Assembly (NCBI GenBank): GCA_947383005.1
Contig: CANDBT010000012.1
Coordinates: 41,186 to 105,185 of the forward strand
DNA: 64,000 nt
Source: an uncultured bacterium
GTDB taxonomy: Bacteria > Bacillota > Clostridia > Lachnospirales > Lachnospiraceae
Direction: 5' to 3'
Shown: one piece after another, positions 17,290 to 25,812 of the stretch
Layout of the letters: each line of letters begins with the position of its first letter
Numbering within the stretch: position 1 is the stretch's first letter
Made by a program: the position numbers and the translations under genes
Notes under the pieces: model-generated
Databases searched by the model: none
What the model was told of the DNA's origin: nothing
What the model saw: only the letters and a program-made list of their open reading frames with translations

Positions 17290-17435
17290 TTTTTTTGTAA
17301 TACCAATATTTCACTGAAGCAGCCAATTTATGACTGTTTTATCGTGATGCTTCCATGATTGTTGAAAACATTTGTTGTCAAGGTTCAGTTCTTGGCTACG
17401 AGTTTTATTTTCGTAGCAAAGGACAAAAGTAATGG
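17290..17435 (+). ncRNA. Possible structured (bridge-type) RNA region of the IS110 element
   Basis: The non-coding stretch after the transposase holds GAAGCA/TGCTTC (17316-17351) and a strong GCTACGA/TCGTAGC hairpin near 17394-17418. IS110-group elements encode bridge RNA on one flank; IS1111-type elements carry it on the right. This is inference from position and fold only. Confidence 0.3.
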
Positions 17436-17442
17436 TATGTGT

Positions 17443-17474
17443 ATCAAAAGTCGTCAGAAAAACTGACTTTTGAT
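17443..17474 (+). promoter_or_regulatory. Palindrome upstream of the cas operon
   Basis: ATCAAAAGTC..TCAG pairs with CTGACTTTTGAT around AAAAA. It is followed by an AT-rich stretch (TATTATAAGATAATATAATA) that could contain the cas promoter. It could equally be a terminator for upstream transcription. Confidence 0.35.
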
Positions 17475-17552
17475 ATCTATATTATAAGATAATATAATAA
17501 ATTAAATTTACAATCAAATAGTTGAAAAATTAACTAAGAATGGAAAAATCGC

Positions 17553-19997
17553 ATGGAAATAAAGCGTATAGAAGACGATCCTTATCTTGCACACTGCAAG
17601 GATGATTTGCATAAGACTCAATCTGTCTCTACACATAATAAGGAAACCGCGCAGCTGGCTCAGGCTTATTGCACGATGGAAGAGCTGACTGCCATCAGCT
17701 ATCTGGCAGCGTTGCTTCATGACTGCGGTAAATACAGCGACCGTTTTCAAGAATATATTCGTCAGGGAGAGATGTCTGTTTTTCGGAGGGGTGAAGTAAA
17801 TCATTCAACGGCGGGCGGGATACTCATGGAAGAGCTGGCACCGAGGACCAGTCTTTCGGAGATAATTCAAATAGCGGTTTATTCGCATCATGGGCTCCGG
17901 GATGCAGTTGATTTGGAGACAGGCGGTTTGTTGATTGAAAGGCGTCAGAGTAAGGAGTATCAGGAACATGAAAAAATTGAAATAGATCACGTAAGAAAGC
18001 GGTTTTATCAGTATACGGATAAGAATCTCTTGAATGCAGTGTGCGGTACGGCGTGTGAGTCCATGAAAACGCTGATGCGGCAAATTAAAACATTTATGGA
18101 ACAGACTCCGGCAGGCGTTTATGGGAGCAGGGACTTTTATATGGGTATGCATGAACGGATGCTATTGTCTCTTTTGATTGATGCGGACCGCAGCAATACA
18201 TCGGAGTTTATGAACGGTACGCCTAAGAAAGAACAGCAAACGGAGGAAACCATAACTCAGTTTTGGCAGCAGTGTATTATTCATTTTGAACACTACATAA
18301 CAGGATTTCAGGTTAAAACAAAAATTGATGTTTTTCGAAAAGAAATATCTGACTCATGTCTTCGTGCCGCATTTGAGAAGACTCGGCTTTATCGTTTAAC
18401 ATTGCCTACAGGTTCGGGAAAGACGCTGAGCGGTCTGCGCTTTGCTCTTCATCATGCGAAAAAATTTTGTAAACAGCGGATTATCTATGTGGCTCCCTTC
18501 ACGAGTATTTTGGAGCAAAATTCGGAAATTATCCGCCAGGCTGTTGGACAGGCGGAGCTTGTTTTGGAACATCACTGTAATGTGATTCCTGACACAGAAG
18601 AAGCACAGGAACGATATGGGCGTTTGACAGAAAACTGGATGAGTCCTGTGATTGCGACGACAGCGGTGCAGCTTCTGAATACTTTATTTTCAGCGAAGAC
18701 AGGTAGTGTTCGTCGTATGCACAGTTTATGCGGCAGCATTATTATTTTTGATGAGATACAGGCACTTCCTGTTCGCACCATTTGCCTGTTTAATTTGGCG
18801 GTAAATTATCTTACGACGTTTTGTGATACAACCGTTGTTTTATGTTCCGCTACCCAGCCGGTATTTGATAAACTTCCGAAGAATCGGCTGCTTCCTCCTA
18901 AGGAACTGGTAGAAGATTATGTTCGTTATGATAAAGAGTTCCGGCGGGTGACGCTGATTGATCGGACAGAGATAACCTCAGGCGGCCTGACAGTAGAAGA
19001 ATTGGGGAATTTTGTCCTGGAGCAGTTTGCTGTGGAAAAACAGATTCTGGTAATTGTAAATACCAAGGCATGTGCCAGGAATCTTTATCTTTACTTGAAA
19101 GAGCATTCTGACCGGGAGGGAGAGCTGTTCCATTTAAGCACAAATATGTGTGCATTGAATCGTAAGGAAGTCCTGGACAGTCTTAAGCTGTGTCTGGAGA
19201 CAGAGAATCCTGCAAAGCCGGTGATTTGTGTCAGTACACAGTTGATCGAGGCAGGGGTGGATTTATCGTTTCGATGTGTGATCCGTTCCCTTGCCGGCCT
19301 GGACAATATAATACAAGCCGCTGGACGGTGCAACCGTCATGGAAAATGGGCAAATGGAAATGTTTATATTGTAAAAATGTCAGGTGAGGCAGAACACGTT
19401 TCCCGTCTTACAGAGATTAAAACCGCACAAACTGCCATGGAGGAAATTTTACGCTGCTATAGAGAGGCGCCGGAGACGGTTGGAAATGATTTGCTGTCGG
19501 CAAAAGCAAAAGAGCAGTACTATCTCAGATATCTGCGCGATCAGACGAGGCAGGCGGAGTTTTGCGTAAATGTACATGGTGCGGATACAACTCTGGTGGA
19601 ATTACTTTCAGAGAATGAAACGGCGAGGCACCAGTACAGGCGTCATATGGGGAAACCTTTGAAATGCATGATGAAACAGTCCTTTAAGACTGCCGGTGAA
19701 AAGTTTGAGGTGATTTCCGAAGAAGGGAAAATGAATGTGGTGGTTGAGTATAACCATGATGTTGTTTCCATGCTGGAAGAACTTCAAGATCCCTATATTT
19801 TTTACGGAAGGCAAAAGGAAATTCTGCGCAGTCTGCAGTTGGCATCAGTTGGAATTTCTGAACAGATGAGAAATGAATTAGGCAGGGCGATTACTTCTAT
19901 GTGCGGAGGACTTGTCAATGTTTTGAGCATGAACTATTACAGCAAGGAAACCGGCGTCAGCACAGAACCGGTTGGTATGGAGCTGTTGAGTATGTAA
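17553..19997 (+). CDS. cas3: CRISPR-associated helicase/nuclease Cas3 (type I-C)
   Basis: Cas3 is recruited by Cascade and unwinds and degrades target DNA. The 814-residue protein has an N-terminal HD nuclease domain (LLHDCGKYS with H56-D57), then a superfamily 2 helicase with Walker A LPTGSGKT near residue 285 and a DEAD-type box IIFDEIQ near 398, plus CVSTQLIEAGVDLSF and QAAGRCNRHG motifs V and VI. All catalytic motifs are present. It opens the I-C operon 3-5-8c-7-4-1-2 and ends 21 bases before cas5c. The ribosome site is weak. Confidence 0.95.
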   Translation: MEIKRIEDDPYLAHCKDDLHKTQSVSTHNKETAQLAQAYCTMEELTAISYLAALLHDCGKYSDRFQEYIRQGEMSVFRRGEVNHSTAGGILMEELAPRTSLSEIIQIAVYSHHGLRDAVDLETGGLLIERRQSKEYQEHEKIEIDHVRKRFYQYTDKNLLNAVCGTACESMKTLMRQIKTFMEQTPAGVYGSRDFYMGMHERMLLSLLIDADRSNTSEFMNGTPKKEQQTEETITQFWQQCIIHFEHYITGFQVKTKIDVFRKEISDSCLRAAFEKTRLYRLTLPTGSGKTLSGLRFALHHAKKFCKQRIIYVAPFTSILEQNSEIIRQAVGQAELVLEHHCNVIPDTEEAQERYGRLTENWMSPVIATTAVQLLNTLFSAKTGSVRRMHSLCGSIIIFDEIQALPVRTICLFNLAVNYLTTFCDTTVVLCSATQPVFDKLPKNRLLPPKELVEDYVRYDKEFRRVTLIDRTEITSGGLTVEELGNFVLEQFAVEKQILVIVNTKACARNLYLYLKEHSDREGELFHLSTNMCALNRKEVLDSLKLCLETENPAKPVICVSTQLIEAGVDLSFRCVIRSLAGLDNIIQAAGRCNRHGKWANGNVYIVKMSGEAEHVSRLTEIKTAQTAMEEILRCYREAPETVGNDLLSAKAKEQYYLRYLRDQTRQAEFCVNVHGADTTLVELLSENETARHQYRRHMGKPLKCMMKQSFKTAGEKFEVISEEGKMNVVVEYNHDVVSMLEELQDPYIFYGRQKEILRSLQLASVGISEQMRNELGRAITSMCGGLVNVLSMNYYSKETGVSTEPVGMELLSM

Positions 19998-20018
19998 TAT
20001 ATGGGGAGGTGAATTAAT

Positions 20019-20753
20019 TTGAAGTATCGGAATACAGTCGAGTTTCAGGTGAGCGGGGATTACGCACTGTTTTCTGATCCTGTCACCAGAGTGGGGGGTG
20101 AAAAATGTTCCTACCATATTCCTACTTATGAGGCACTGAAGGGAATTTTGCAGAGCGTTTACTGGAAGCCCACATTTGTATGGATCATTGATGCTGTGCG
20201 TGTTATGAATCCGATTCGGACAGAGACGAAAGGAATCCGGCCGATTTGCTATAATGGGGGAAATGAGCTGGCATATTATACGTATTTGAAAAATGTCTGT
20301 TATCAGGTATGCGCTCATTTCGAATGGAATGAAAACCGGCCGGAGTTGAGACAGGACAGGAATGAGCATAAGCATCATAATATTGCCAGACGGATGATTG
20401 CCCGCGGAGGAAGGCGGGATGTGTTTCTCGGGACCAGGGAATGTCAGGGATATGTGGAGCCATGTGTGTTCGGTGAAGGAGAAAGTGCTTATGACGATCT
20501 GGATGGAGAGATTGCTTACGGATTTATGTATCATGGAATTACCTATGCAGATGAAGCTGTTTTGCCGGAGGATACGGGGAAGATGACCGTGCGTTTTTGG
20601 CGTCCCAAGATGACAAGGGGAGGAATGATTGAATTTTTACGTCCGGAACAGTGCATGGAAAAGCGACACATTAAAGAAATGGAAATAAAAATATTCCACC
20701 AGGAAAATTTTTGTGGCGCAGAAGAGTTTGGTGACGAGGAGGCGGGGCTGTGA
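20019..20753 (+). CDS. cas5c: Cas5c/Cas5d, pre-crRNA processing endoribonuclease
   Basis: In type I-C, Cas5 replaces Cas6 and cuts the CRISPR transcript, then caps the crRNA 5' end in Cascade. The 244-residue product has the RAMP fold start (VEFQVSGDYALFSDP) and the I-C pattern RMIARGGRRDVFLGTRECQG. Tyr48 and Lys118-His119 fall where the known Cas5d catalytic Tyr, Lys and His lie; that match is by position only. The start is TTG 20019 behind GGGGAGGTG. Its stop overlaps the cas8c start. Confidence 0.93.
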   Translation: MKYRNTVEFQVSGDYALFSDPVTRVGGEKCSYHIPTYEALKGILQSVYWKPTFVWIIDAVRVMNPIRTETKGIRPICYNGGNELAYYTYLKNVCYQVCAHFEWNENRPELRQDRNEHKHHNIARRMIARGGRRDVFLGTRECQGYVEPCVFGEGESAYDDLDGEIAYGFMYHGITYADEAVLPEDTGKMTVRFWRPKMTRGGMIEFLRPEQCMEKRHIKEMEIKIFHQENFCGAEEFGDEEAGL

Positions 20754-22795
20754 ATTGGCTGAATGAGCTTTATGATCTGTATGAAAAAAATCAGTATCTT
20801 GCCGGTGAAATCGAACTTGTTGACAAAAAGGCCAAGAATGGGAGTGTAAAAACAAGTCTGGTGCTGCTTCCCATTTCTCATACGACAGTAACGGCGCAGA
20901 TTACCGTTACTATTGATACCGATGGCAATTTTATCTCCGCGGAGCCTGTGGCGGAAGAGGATAAATTGACAATCATTCCGGTCACAGAGGAATCTGGGAG
21001 CCGCACGGCAGGCAAAGCGCCTCATCCGCTGTGTGATAATCTAAAGTATCTGGCCGGGGATTACATGGATTACTATGGCGGCGGCAAAAATGGAAAAGAG
21101 AAGAATTTTTCAGAGAATTATCAGATGTATATAAAAGCGCTGCAGTGCTGGAGCGAATCGGAATACAGCCATGAGAAGGTAAACAGCATATACCGGTATT
21201 TGAGAAAAGGGAGACTGATTCAGGATCTGGTTGGCACCGGAGTGATCCGCCTGGATGAGCAGGGAAAGATTGCACAGAAAGAAAAAATACAGGCGGTTGC
21301 ACAGGAAGACGCTTTTGTGAGATTTCGGGTTTGGGATCTTGGGGAACTGGATGAAGGGGCGCTGGCGGACAGGTCTGGAAATAGCCGCGCGGAATGCTGG
21401 AAAGACAAGACGCTTCAGAAATGCTTTATAGAATATTACCGTTCTCTTGAGACTAAAAAGGGTTTGTCTTATTTGTCCGGAAATGTGGAAGCGTTGTCAT
21501 TTCTTCAGCCGAAAAAAATTCGGAATGAAGGAGACGGGGCAAAATTAATTTCGTCTAATGATGAGCAGAACTTTACGTTTCGCGGCCGGTTTTCAGATAA
21601 ATCCCAGGCGTTTTCCATAGGATATGAAGACTCCCAAAAGGCACATAACGCTTTGAAGTGGATTATCCGCAAGCAGGGGTATAGTTGGGACAGCCTGTAT
21701 GTGGTGATCTGGGAATCCGATATGAAACCTCTGCCGTGTTTGCACGCAGACACAGACGAGATAGGGGAGGACTATGAAGGGTTGTGCGAAGCGGAACTTA
21801 TCGCAGACGGGGACGCAGACATGGACGAGATACGGGAAGACTATGAAGGCTGGGGAGATGAAGAGGAACAAACAGAATATCTGGGAACGGATGAGATAGG
21901 GGCTTCCAGGTTTGCGGCGGCAATGCGAGGATATGGAAAGTGTCTGGGCCAATCATCCAGAACCGTACTGCTGGCCTTCGATTCCGCAACGCCTGGGCGC
22001 CTGGCGATGACGGAATGCAAACAGTTTGAGTCAAGTACGTATCTGCAAAATATTTTTTACTGGCACATGAGTTGTGAATGGCAGCATGTAAAATATAAAA
22101 AGGGCGGGCCGTTTATCTTTCAGGGGATGGTTGGGGTTGATGAAATTGCAGAAGCTTTGTATGCTACAGAGGAAAAAGGCAGGCTGACGATTACCGGAAA
22201 AAATAATCAGAACCTGTATAAAGAGGTGTTAAAAAGGCTTTTGCCATGCATTTCAGAGCGGCGGAAAATTCCGCTGGATCTGGTGAGGCTGGCTGTGCAG
22301 AGGGCTTCTTCGCCTATGACTTTTAAAGAACGGTATAACTGGGAACGAATTTTGGCAGTGGCATGTTCATTTGTGAAGAAACAGCGATATGAGTACTCTG
22401 GGAAGGAGGTATGGAAGGTGGCTTTGGATACAAGATGTGATAAGCGGGATTATCTGTTTGGACGATTGCTGGCAGTGGCGGATCGGGTGGAGTACCGTAC
22501 CTATGATAAGGATGACTGGCGCGAGACAAATGCGCAGCGGTATATGGCGGTATTTGCTCAGAAACCTATGCGAACCTGGAAAGTGCTGGAAGAGAAACTG
22601 CAGCCTTACTGGGGGAAACTAAAACCTGGCGAGCGTATCGTCTACAAAAAATTAATTGACGAAATTTTTGATAAGTTTACCGTTGAGGCATATGAAAAAG
22701 ACGAGAGTCTGAGCGGACTGTATTTATTGGGATTTCACAGTCAGGCAATTGCGCTGAAGCAGAAAGCGGTAAATGAACAGAAAGAAGAGGAGTAA
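20750..22795 (+). CDS. cas8c: Cas8c (Csd1), large subunit of type I-C Cascade
   Basis: Cas8c recognises the PAM and holds the non-target strand in type I-C Cascade. The 681-residue product fits the family (LWALYDL-like start NWLNELYDLYEKN, YLSGNVEALSF, EWQHVKYKKGG-type middle, SDMLYNWGRLLA-like DYLFGRLLAVAD near the end). GTG 20750 overlaps the cas5c stop and follows GAGGAGG. The variable linker near residues 332-385 carries a 23-residue acidic near-duplication (DTDEIGEDYEGL, then DMDEIREDYEGW) encoded by a 69-nt repeat. It ends 4 bases before cas7c. Confidence 0.92.
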   Translation: MNWLNELYDLYEKNQYLAGEIELVDKKAKNGSVKTSLVLLPISHTTVTAQITVTIDTDGNFISAEPVAEEDKLTIIPVTEESGSRTAGKAPHPLCDNLKYLAGDYMDYYGGGKNGKEKNFSENYQMYIKALQCWSESEYSHEKVNSIYRYLRKGRLIQDLVGTGVIRLDEQGKIAQKEKIQAVAQEDAFVRFRVWDLGELDEGALADRSGNSRAECWKDKTLQKCFIEYYRSLETKKGLSYLSGNVEALSFLQPKKIRNEGDGAKLISSNDEQNFTFRGRFSDKSQAFSIGYEDSQKAHNALKWIIRKQGYSWDSLYVVIWESDMKPLPCLHADTDEIGEDYEGLCEAELIADGDADMDEIREDYEGWGDEEEQTEYLGTDEIGASRFAAAMRGYGKCLGQSSRTVLLAFDSATPGRLAMTECKQFESSTYLQNIFYWHMSCEWQHVKYKKGGPFIFQGMVGVDEIAEALYATEEKGRLTITGKNNQNLYKEVLKRLLPCISERRKIPLDLVRLAVQRASSPMTFKERYNWERILAVACSFVKKQRYEYSGKEVWKVALDTRCDKRDYLFGRLLAVADRVEYRTYDKDDWRETNAQRYMAVFAQKPMRTWKVLEEKLQPYWGKLKPGERIVYKKLIDEIFDKFTVEAYEKDESLSGLYLLGFHSQAIALKQKAVNEQKEEE

Positions 22796-22799
22796 AAGT

Positions 22800-23656
22800 A
22801 TGACAAATTTAAAAGGGAAAATTGATTTTGCAGTGATTATCTCTGCAACGAACGCAAACCCCAACGGAGATCCCCTTAATGGAAACCGCCCCAGAGAAAA
22901 TTTTGACGGATATGGAGAGATATCCGATGTCTGCATTAAGCGAAAAATCAGAAACCGGTTTCAGGATCTAGGAAAGCGTGTATTTGTCCAGTCAGATGAT
23001 CGCGCCGATGACGGATTTGCCAGTTTGAAGGCACGAGCAGAGGGGTGTGGGGAACTGAAGGCAATCTTGAGCAAAAATAAAAATCCAGATCGGGAACAGT
23101 TCAGCCAGGCAGCATGCAGGGAGTGGATTGATGTGAGAGCTTTCGGGCAGGTATTTGCCTTTAAGGGGGTGAATGTATCGGTAGGAGTCCGCGGCCCGGT
23201 ATCGGTTCAACAGGCGGTCAGCGTGTCTCCGGTGGATATTATCAGTATGCAGATTACAAAAAGTGTGAACAGTGAGGATGGAAAAGAAGGAAAGGCGTCG
23301 GATACCATGGGGACTAAACACCGGGTAGGCTTTGGCCTCTATGTAGTAAAAGGAAGCGTAAATGTTCAACTGGCAGAAAAGACGGGATTTTCTCAGGAGG
23401 ACGCTGAACTTTTGAAGGAAGCGCTGAAAACGCTGTTTGAAAATACGCCTCATCGGCGCGGCCGGAGGGGAGTATGGAGGTATGTCGTCTATACTGGTGG
23501 CAGCATGAAGAAAAGACACCGGCAGTATCCACCGCAAAAATACACAGAAGCATTCAAATTAACGAAAAAAAGGATAGACCGGAATCTTTTGCCGATTATG
23601 AGATTCATCTGGCAGATCTGCCTTGTGTGAAACCAGAGGTGTATGATCTTGTATAA
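22800..23656 (+). CDS. cas7c: Cas7c (Csd2), crRNA backbone subunit, broken by a one-base frameshift
   Basis: Cas7 forms the helical backbone of Cascade along the crRNA. The frame from ATG 22800 encodes a normal Cas7c N-terminus (GDPLNGNRPR, YGEISDVCIKRKIR, GVRGPVSVQQAVSVSPVDI, MGTKHRVGFGLYV) up to residue 215. Between 23444 and 23445 one base is missing: inserting G after GAAAAT restores ENDASSARPEGSMEVCRLYW, the canonical Cas7c continuation, in the frame that ends at 23656. That gives 285 residues and the usual overlap with cas4. As written, the product ends at 23630 with 61 aberrant residues. Either Cascade is disabled or the base is a sequencing error. Confidence 0.9.
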
Positions 23657-24314
23657 AGAGGAAGATTTTCTCCAGCTTTCCGGCATTCAGCATTTTGCGT
23701 TCTGCCGGAGACAATGGGCGTTAGCATATATTGAACTGCAGTGGCAGGAAAATGTGAGAACCGTGGAAGGGAAACTGATGCATCTGAAGGCACATGATGC
23801 TTCGGCAGTGGAAAAACGGGGCGATTGTATGATCAGCAGGGCGATGCCTGTACGATCCAGAGAATTGGGAATCAGCGGAGAATGTGATATTGTAGAATTT
23901 CACCGCAGTGATGAAGGGATTTCTCTGACAGGAAGGTGCGGTTTGTATCAGGTGGTACCGATTGAATATAAGAGAGGGAGGCCAAAGATTACAGACGTGG
24001 ATACTCTGCAGTTGACGGCACAGGTTTTGTGCCTGGAAGAAATGCTTTGCTGTCAGATTCCCTGCGGATACCTTTATTATGGTGAAACAAGGCGCAGAAC
24101 AAAGGTGGAGATCAGTAAAGAACTGCGTGATAAAGTAAAGACAATGTTTTTGGAGATGCATGAGTATTACAGCCGTCGCTATACGCCCCGTGTGAAGTGG
24201 ACTAAGAGCTGCAATGCGTGTTCCCTGCGAGATGTCTGCCTTCCCGTACTGGGTAAGAAAAAATCGGCTAAAGCGTATATGGAAAGGATATTGGCGGAGG
24301 AGGAAGAGTCATGA
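23643..24314 (+). CDS. cas4: Cas4 exonuclease (adaptation)
   Basis: Cas4 trims prespacers and helps select PAM-adjacent, correctly oriented spacers together with Cas1-Cas2. The 223-residue product has a first cysteine in FAFCRRQW, the RecB-type nuclease residues GECDIVE and IEYKRGRPK, and the C-terminal cysteines CNACSLRDVC that complete a 4Fe-4S cluster. Everything needed is present. It overlaps the restored cas7c end and overlaps cas1 by 4 bases. Confidence 0.94.
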   Translation: MILYKEEDFLQLSGIQHFAFCRRQWALAYIELQWQENVRTVEGKLMHLKAHDASAVEKRGDCMISRAMPVRSRELGISGECDIVEFHRSDEGISLTGRCGLYQVVPIEYKRGRPKITDVDTLQLTAQVLCLEEMLCCQIPCGYLYYGETRRRTKVEISKELRDKVKTMFLEMHEYYSRRYTPRVKWTKSCNACSLRDVCLPVLGKKKSAKAYMERILAEEEES

Positions 24315-25342
24315 AAAGGCTGCTTAACACACTTTATGTGACGGCACAAGACCGATATTTGTCGTTGGATGGCGAAAATATTGTAGTCAAGAATCAGGAC
24401 GAAGAAATCGGCCGGGTTCCGCTGCATAATCTGGAAGCGATTGTGAGTTTTGGATATCCGGGAGCCAGCCCTGCATTGATGGGTGCCTGTGCCAAGAGAG
24501 GCATTGATTTATCTTTTCTTTCACCCAGTGGCCGTTTTCTGGCCAGAGTTTCCGGGGAAGTCAGAGGAAATGTCACGTTGAGAAAAGAGCAGTATCGGGT
24601 CAGTGATAATAAAGAACAGTCCCTGGCAATCGCGAAGAATTTTATTGCGGCGAAAGTATACAATTCCCGTTGGATACTGGAGCGGGCGGCCAGAGATTAT
24701 CCTTTGAGACTGGATGTTGAAAAACTAAAGTTGAAATCTTCTTTTCTGGCAGCCGGAATACCGAAAATTCGTGGGAGTCATTCGGCAGAAGAATTGTTAG
24801 GACTGGAAGGCGAGGCAGCTTCTGTATATTTTTCCGTATTTGATGATTTAATCCTTCAGCAGAAGCAGGATTTTTATTTTCATGGAAGAAATAAGCGGCC
24901 GCCGACGGATTTGACAAATGCGATGCTTTCTTTTACATATACATTGCTGGCGGGAATGTGCGGTGCTGCTTTAGAAGCAGTTGGACTCGATCCATATGTG
25001 GGATTCTTTCATACTGATCGACCGGGGAGAATGTCGTTGGCACTGGATTTGATGGAGGAACTGCGTGCCGTTATGGCGGATCGTTTTGTATTGACATTGA
25101 TTAATAGGCGAATGATCGGAGCAGGAGGCTTTCTAAAAAAAGAAGATGGCGCTGTGATTATGAAAGATGATACGAGAAAACAATTTCTGGCTCTTTGGCA
25201 GGAAAAAAAGGCAGAAACGATAAAACATCCATTCTTAGATGAAAAGATTGAATGGGGAATGGTTCCTTATGTCCAGGCTCTTTTGCTGTCCAGGTTTTTA
25301 CGCGGAGATTTGGATGAATATCCTTCGTTTTTATGGAAGTAG
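24311..25342 (+). CDS. cas1: Cas1 integrase (type I-C)
   Basis: Cas1 is the metal-dependent integrase that inserts new spacers. The 343-residue protein carries the conserved acidic and histidine active-site residues in LLGLEGEAASVYFS, GFFHTDRPGRMSLALDLMEE and matches the I-C subfamily start (LYVTAQDRYLSLDGENIVV). Length is normal. It lies 9 bases from cas2 and next to the array, so the adaptation module is intact. Confidence 0.95.
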   Translation: MKRLLNTLYVTAQDRYLSLDGENIVVKNQDEEIGRVPLHNLEAIVSFGYPGASPALMGACAKRGIDLSFLSPSGRFLARVSGEVRGNVTLRKEQYRVSDNKEQSLAIAKNFIAAKVYNSRWILERAARDYPLRLDVEKLKLKSSFLAAGIPKIRGSHSAEELLGLEGEAASVYFSVFDDLILQQKQDFYFHGRNKRPPTDLTNAMLSFTYTLLAGMCGAALEAVGLDPYVGFFHTDRPGRMSLALDLMEELRAVMADRFVLTLINRRMIGAGGFLKKEDGAVIMKDDTRKQFLALWQEKKAETIKHPFLDEKIEWGMVPYVQALLLSRFLRGDLDEYPSFLWK

Positions 25343-25351
25343 GTGGTGAGA

Positions 25352-25642
25352 ATGCTGGTTTTGATTACATATGACGTGAATACAGAGACGGCGGCAGGCA
25401 AGGCACGTTTACGAAAGGTGGCGAAGCAGTGTGTAAATTATGGACAACGTGTGCAAAATTCTGTATTTGAATGCAATCTGGACGCAGCAAAATGCAGGCA
25501 GGTAAAAGCAATTTTAGAAGATCTTATCGATAAAGATAAAGACAGCCTGAGATTTTATTATCTGGGGAACCAATATAAAAATAAGGTGGAGCATATAGGA
25601 GCAAAGCCCGGATTTGATGTGACAGAACCGTTGATTTTTTAA
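25352..25642 (+). CDS. cas2: Cas2, adaptation subunit
   Basis: Cas2 bridges two Cas1 dimers in the spacer integration complex. The 96-residue product has the ferredoxin-like start MLVLITYDVNTET and the QNSVFECNLD beta strand. ATG 25352 has AGGTGG 5 bases upstream; GTG codons at 25343 and 25346 are less likely. It ends 170 bases before the first CRISPR repeat. Confidence 0.94.
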   Translation: MLVLITYDVNTETAAGKARLRKVAKQCVNYGQRVQNSVFECNLDAAKCRQVKAILEDLIDKDKDSLRFYYLGNQYKNKVEHIGAKPGFDVTEPLIF

Positions 25643-25812
25643 TGCGAATGTGAAGTGGACATGGAAAAGACGGGATATTCGCACTTGAAAAAACGGGAAA
25701 AGGACATGGAAAATAGGGATTTTTGGATAGGGAAAGGAGGTTGTCAAGATGAAAATGAAGCATTATATTTAGAAAAATGGAAAAAGTTGAAACAAAATTG
25801 GTGAAAATTGCT
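25643..25812 (+). promoter_or_regulatory. CRISPR leader
   Basis: A purine- and A-rich non-coding stretch between cas2 and the first repeat. By position it should hold the array promoter and the integration signals used by Cas1-Cas2. No clear -35/-10 pair was chosen. Confidence 0.65.

Larger units (their letters stand above)
15925..17435 (+). mobile_element. IS110-family insertion sequence (ends not resolved)
   Basis: The element consists of the transposase gene at 16051-17289 with non-coding flanks. TAGCAAAG followed by TCC or GAC occurs near both edges (about 15987 and 17415), which may mark the ends. IS110 elements lack long terminal inverted repeats and make no obvious target duplication, so exact borders need comparison with an empty site. 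Confidence 0.6.
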
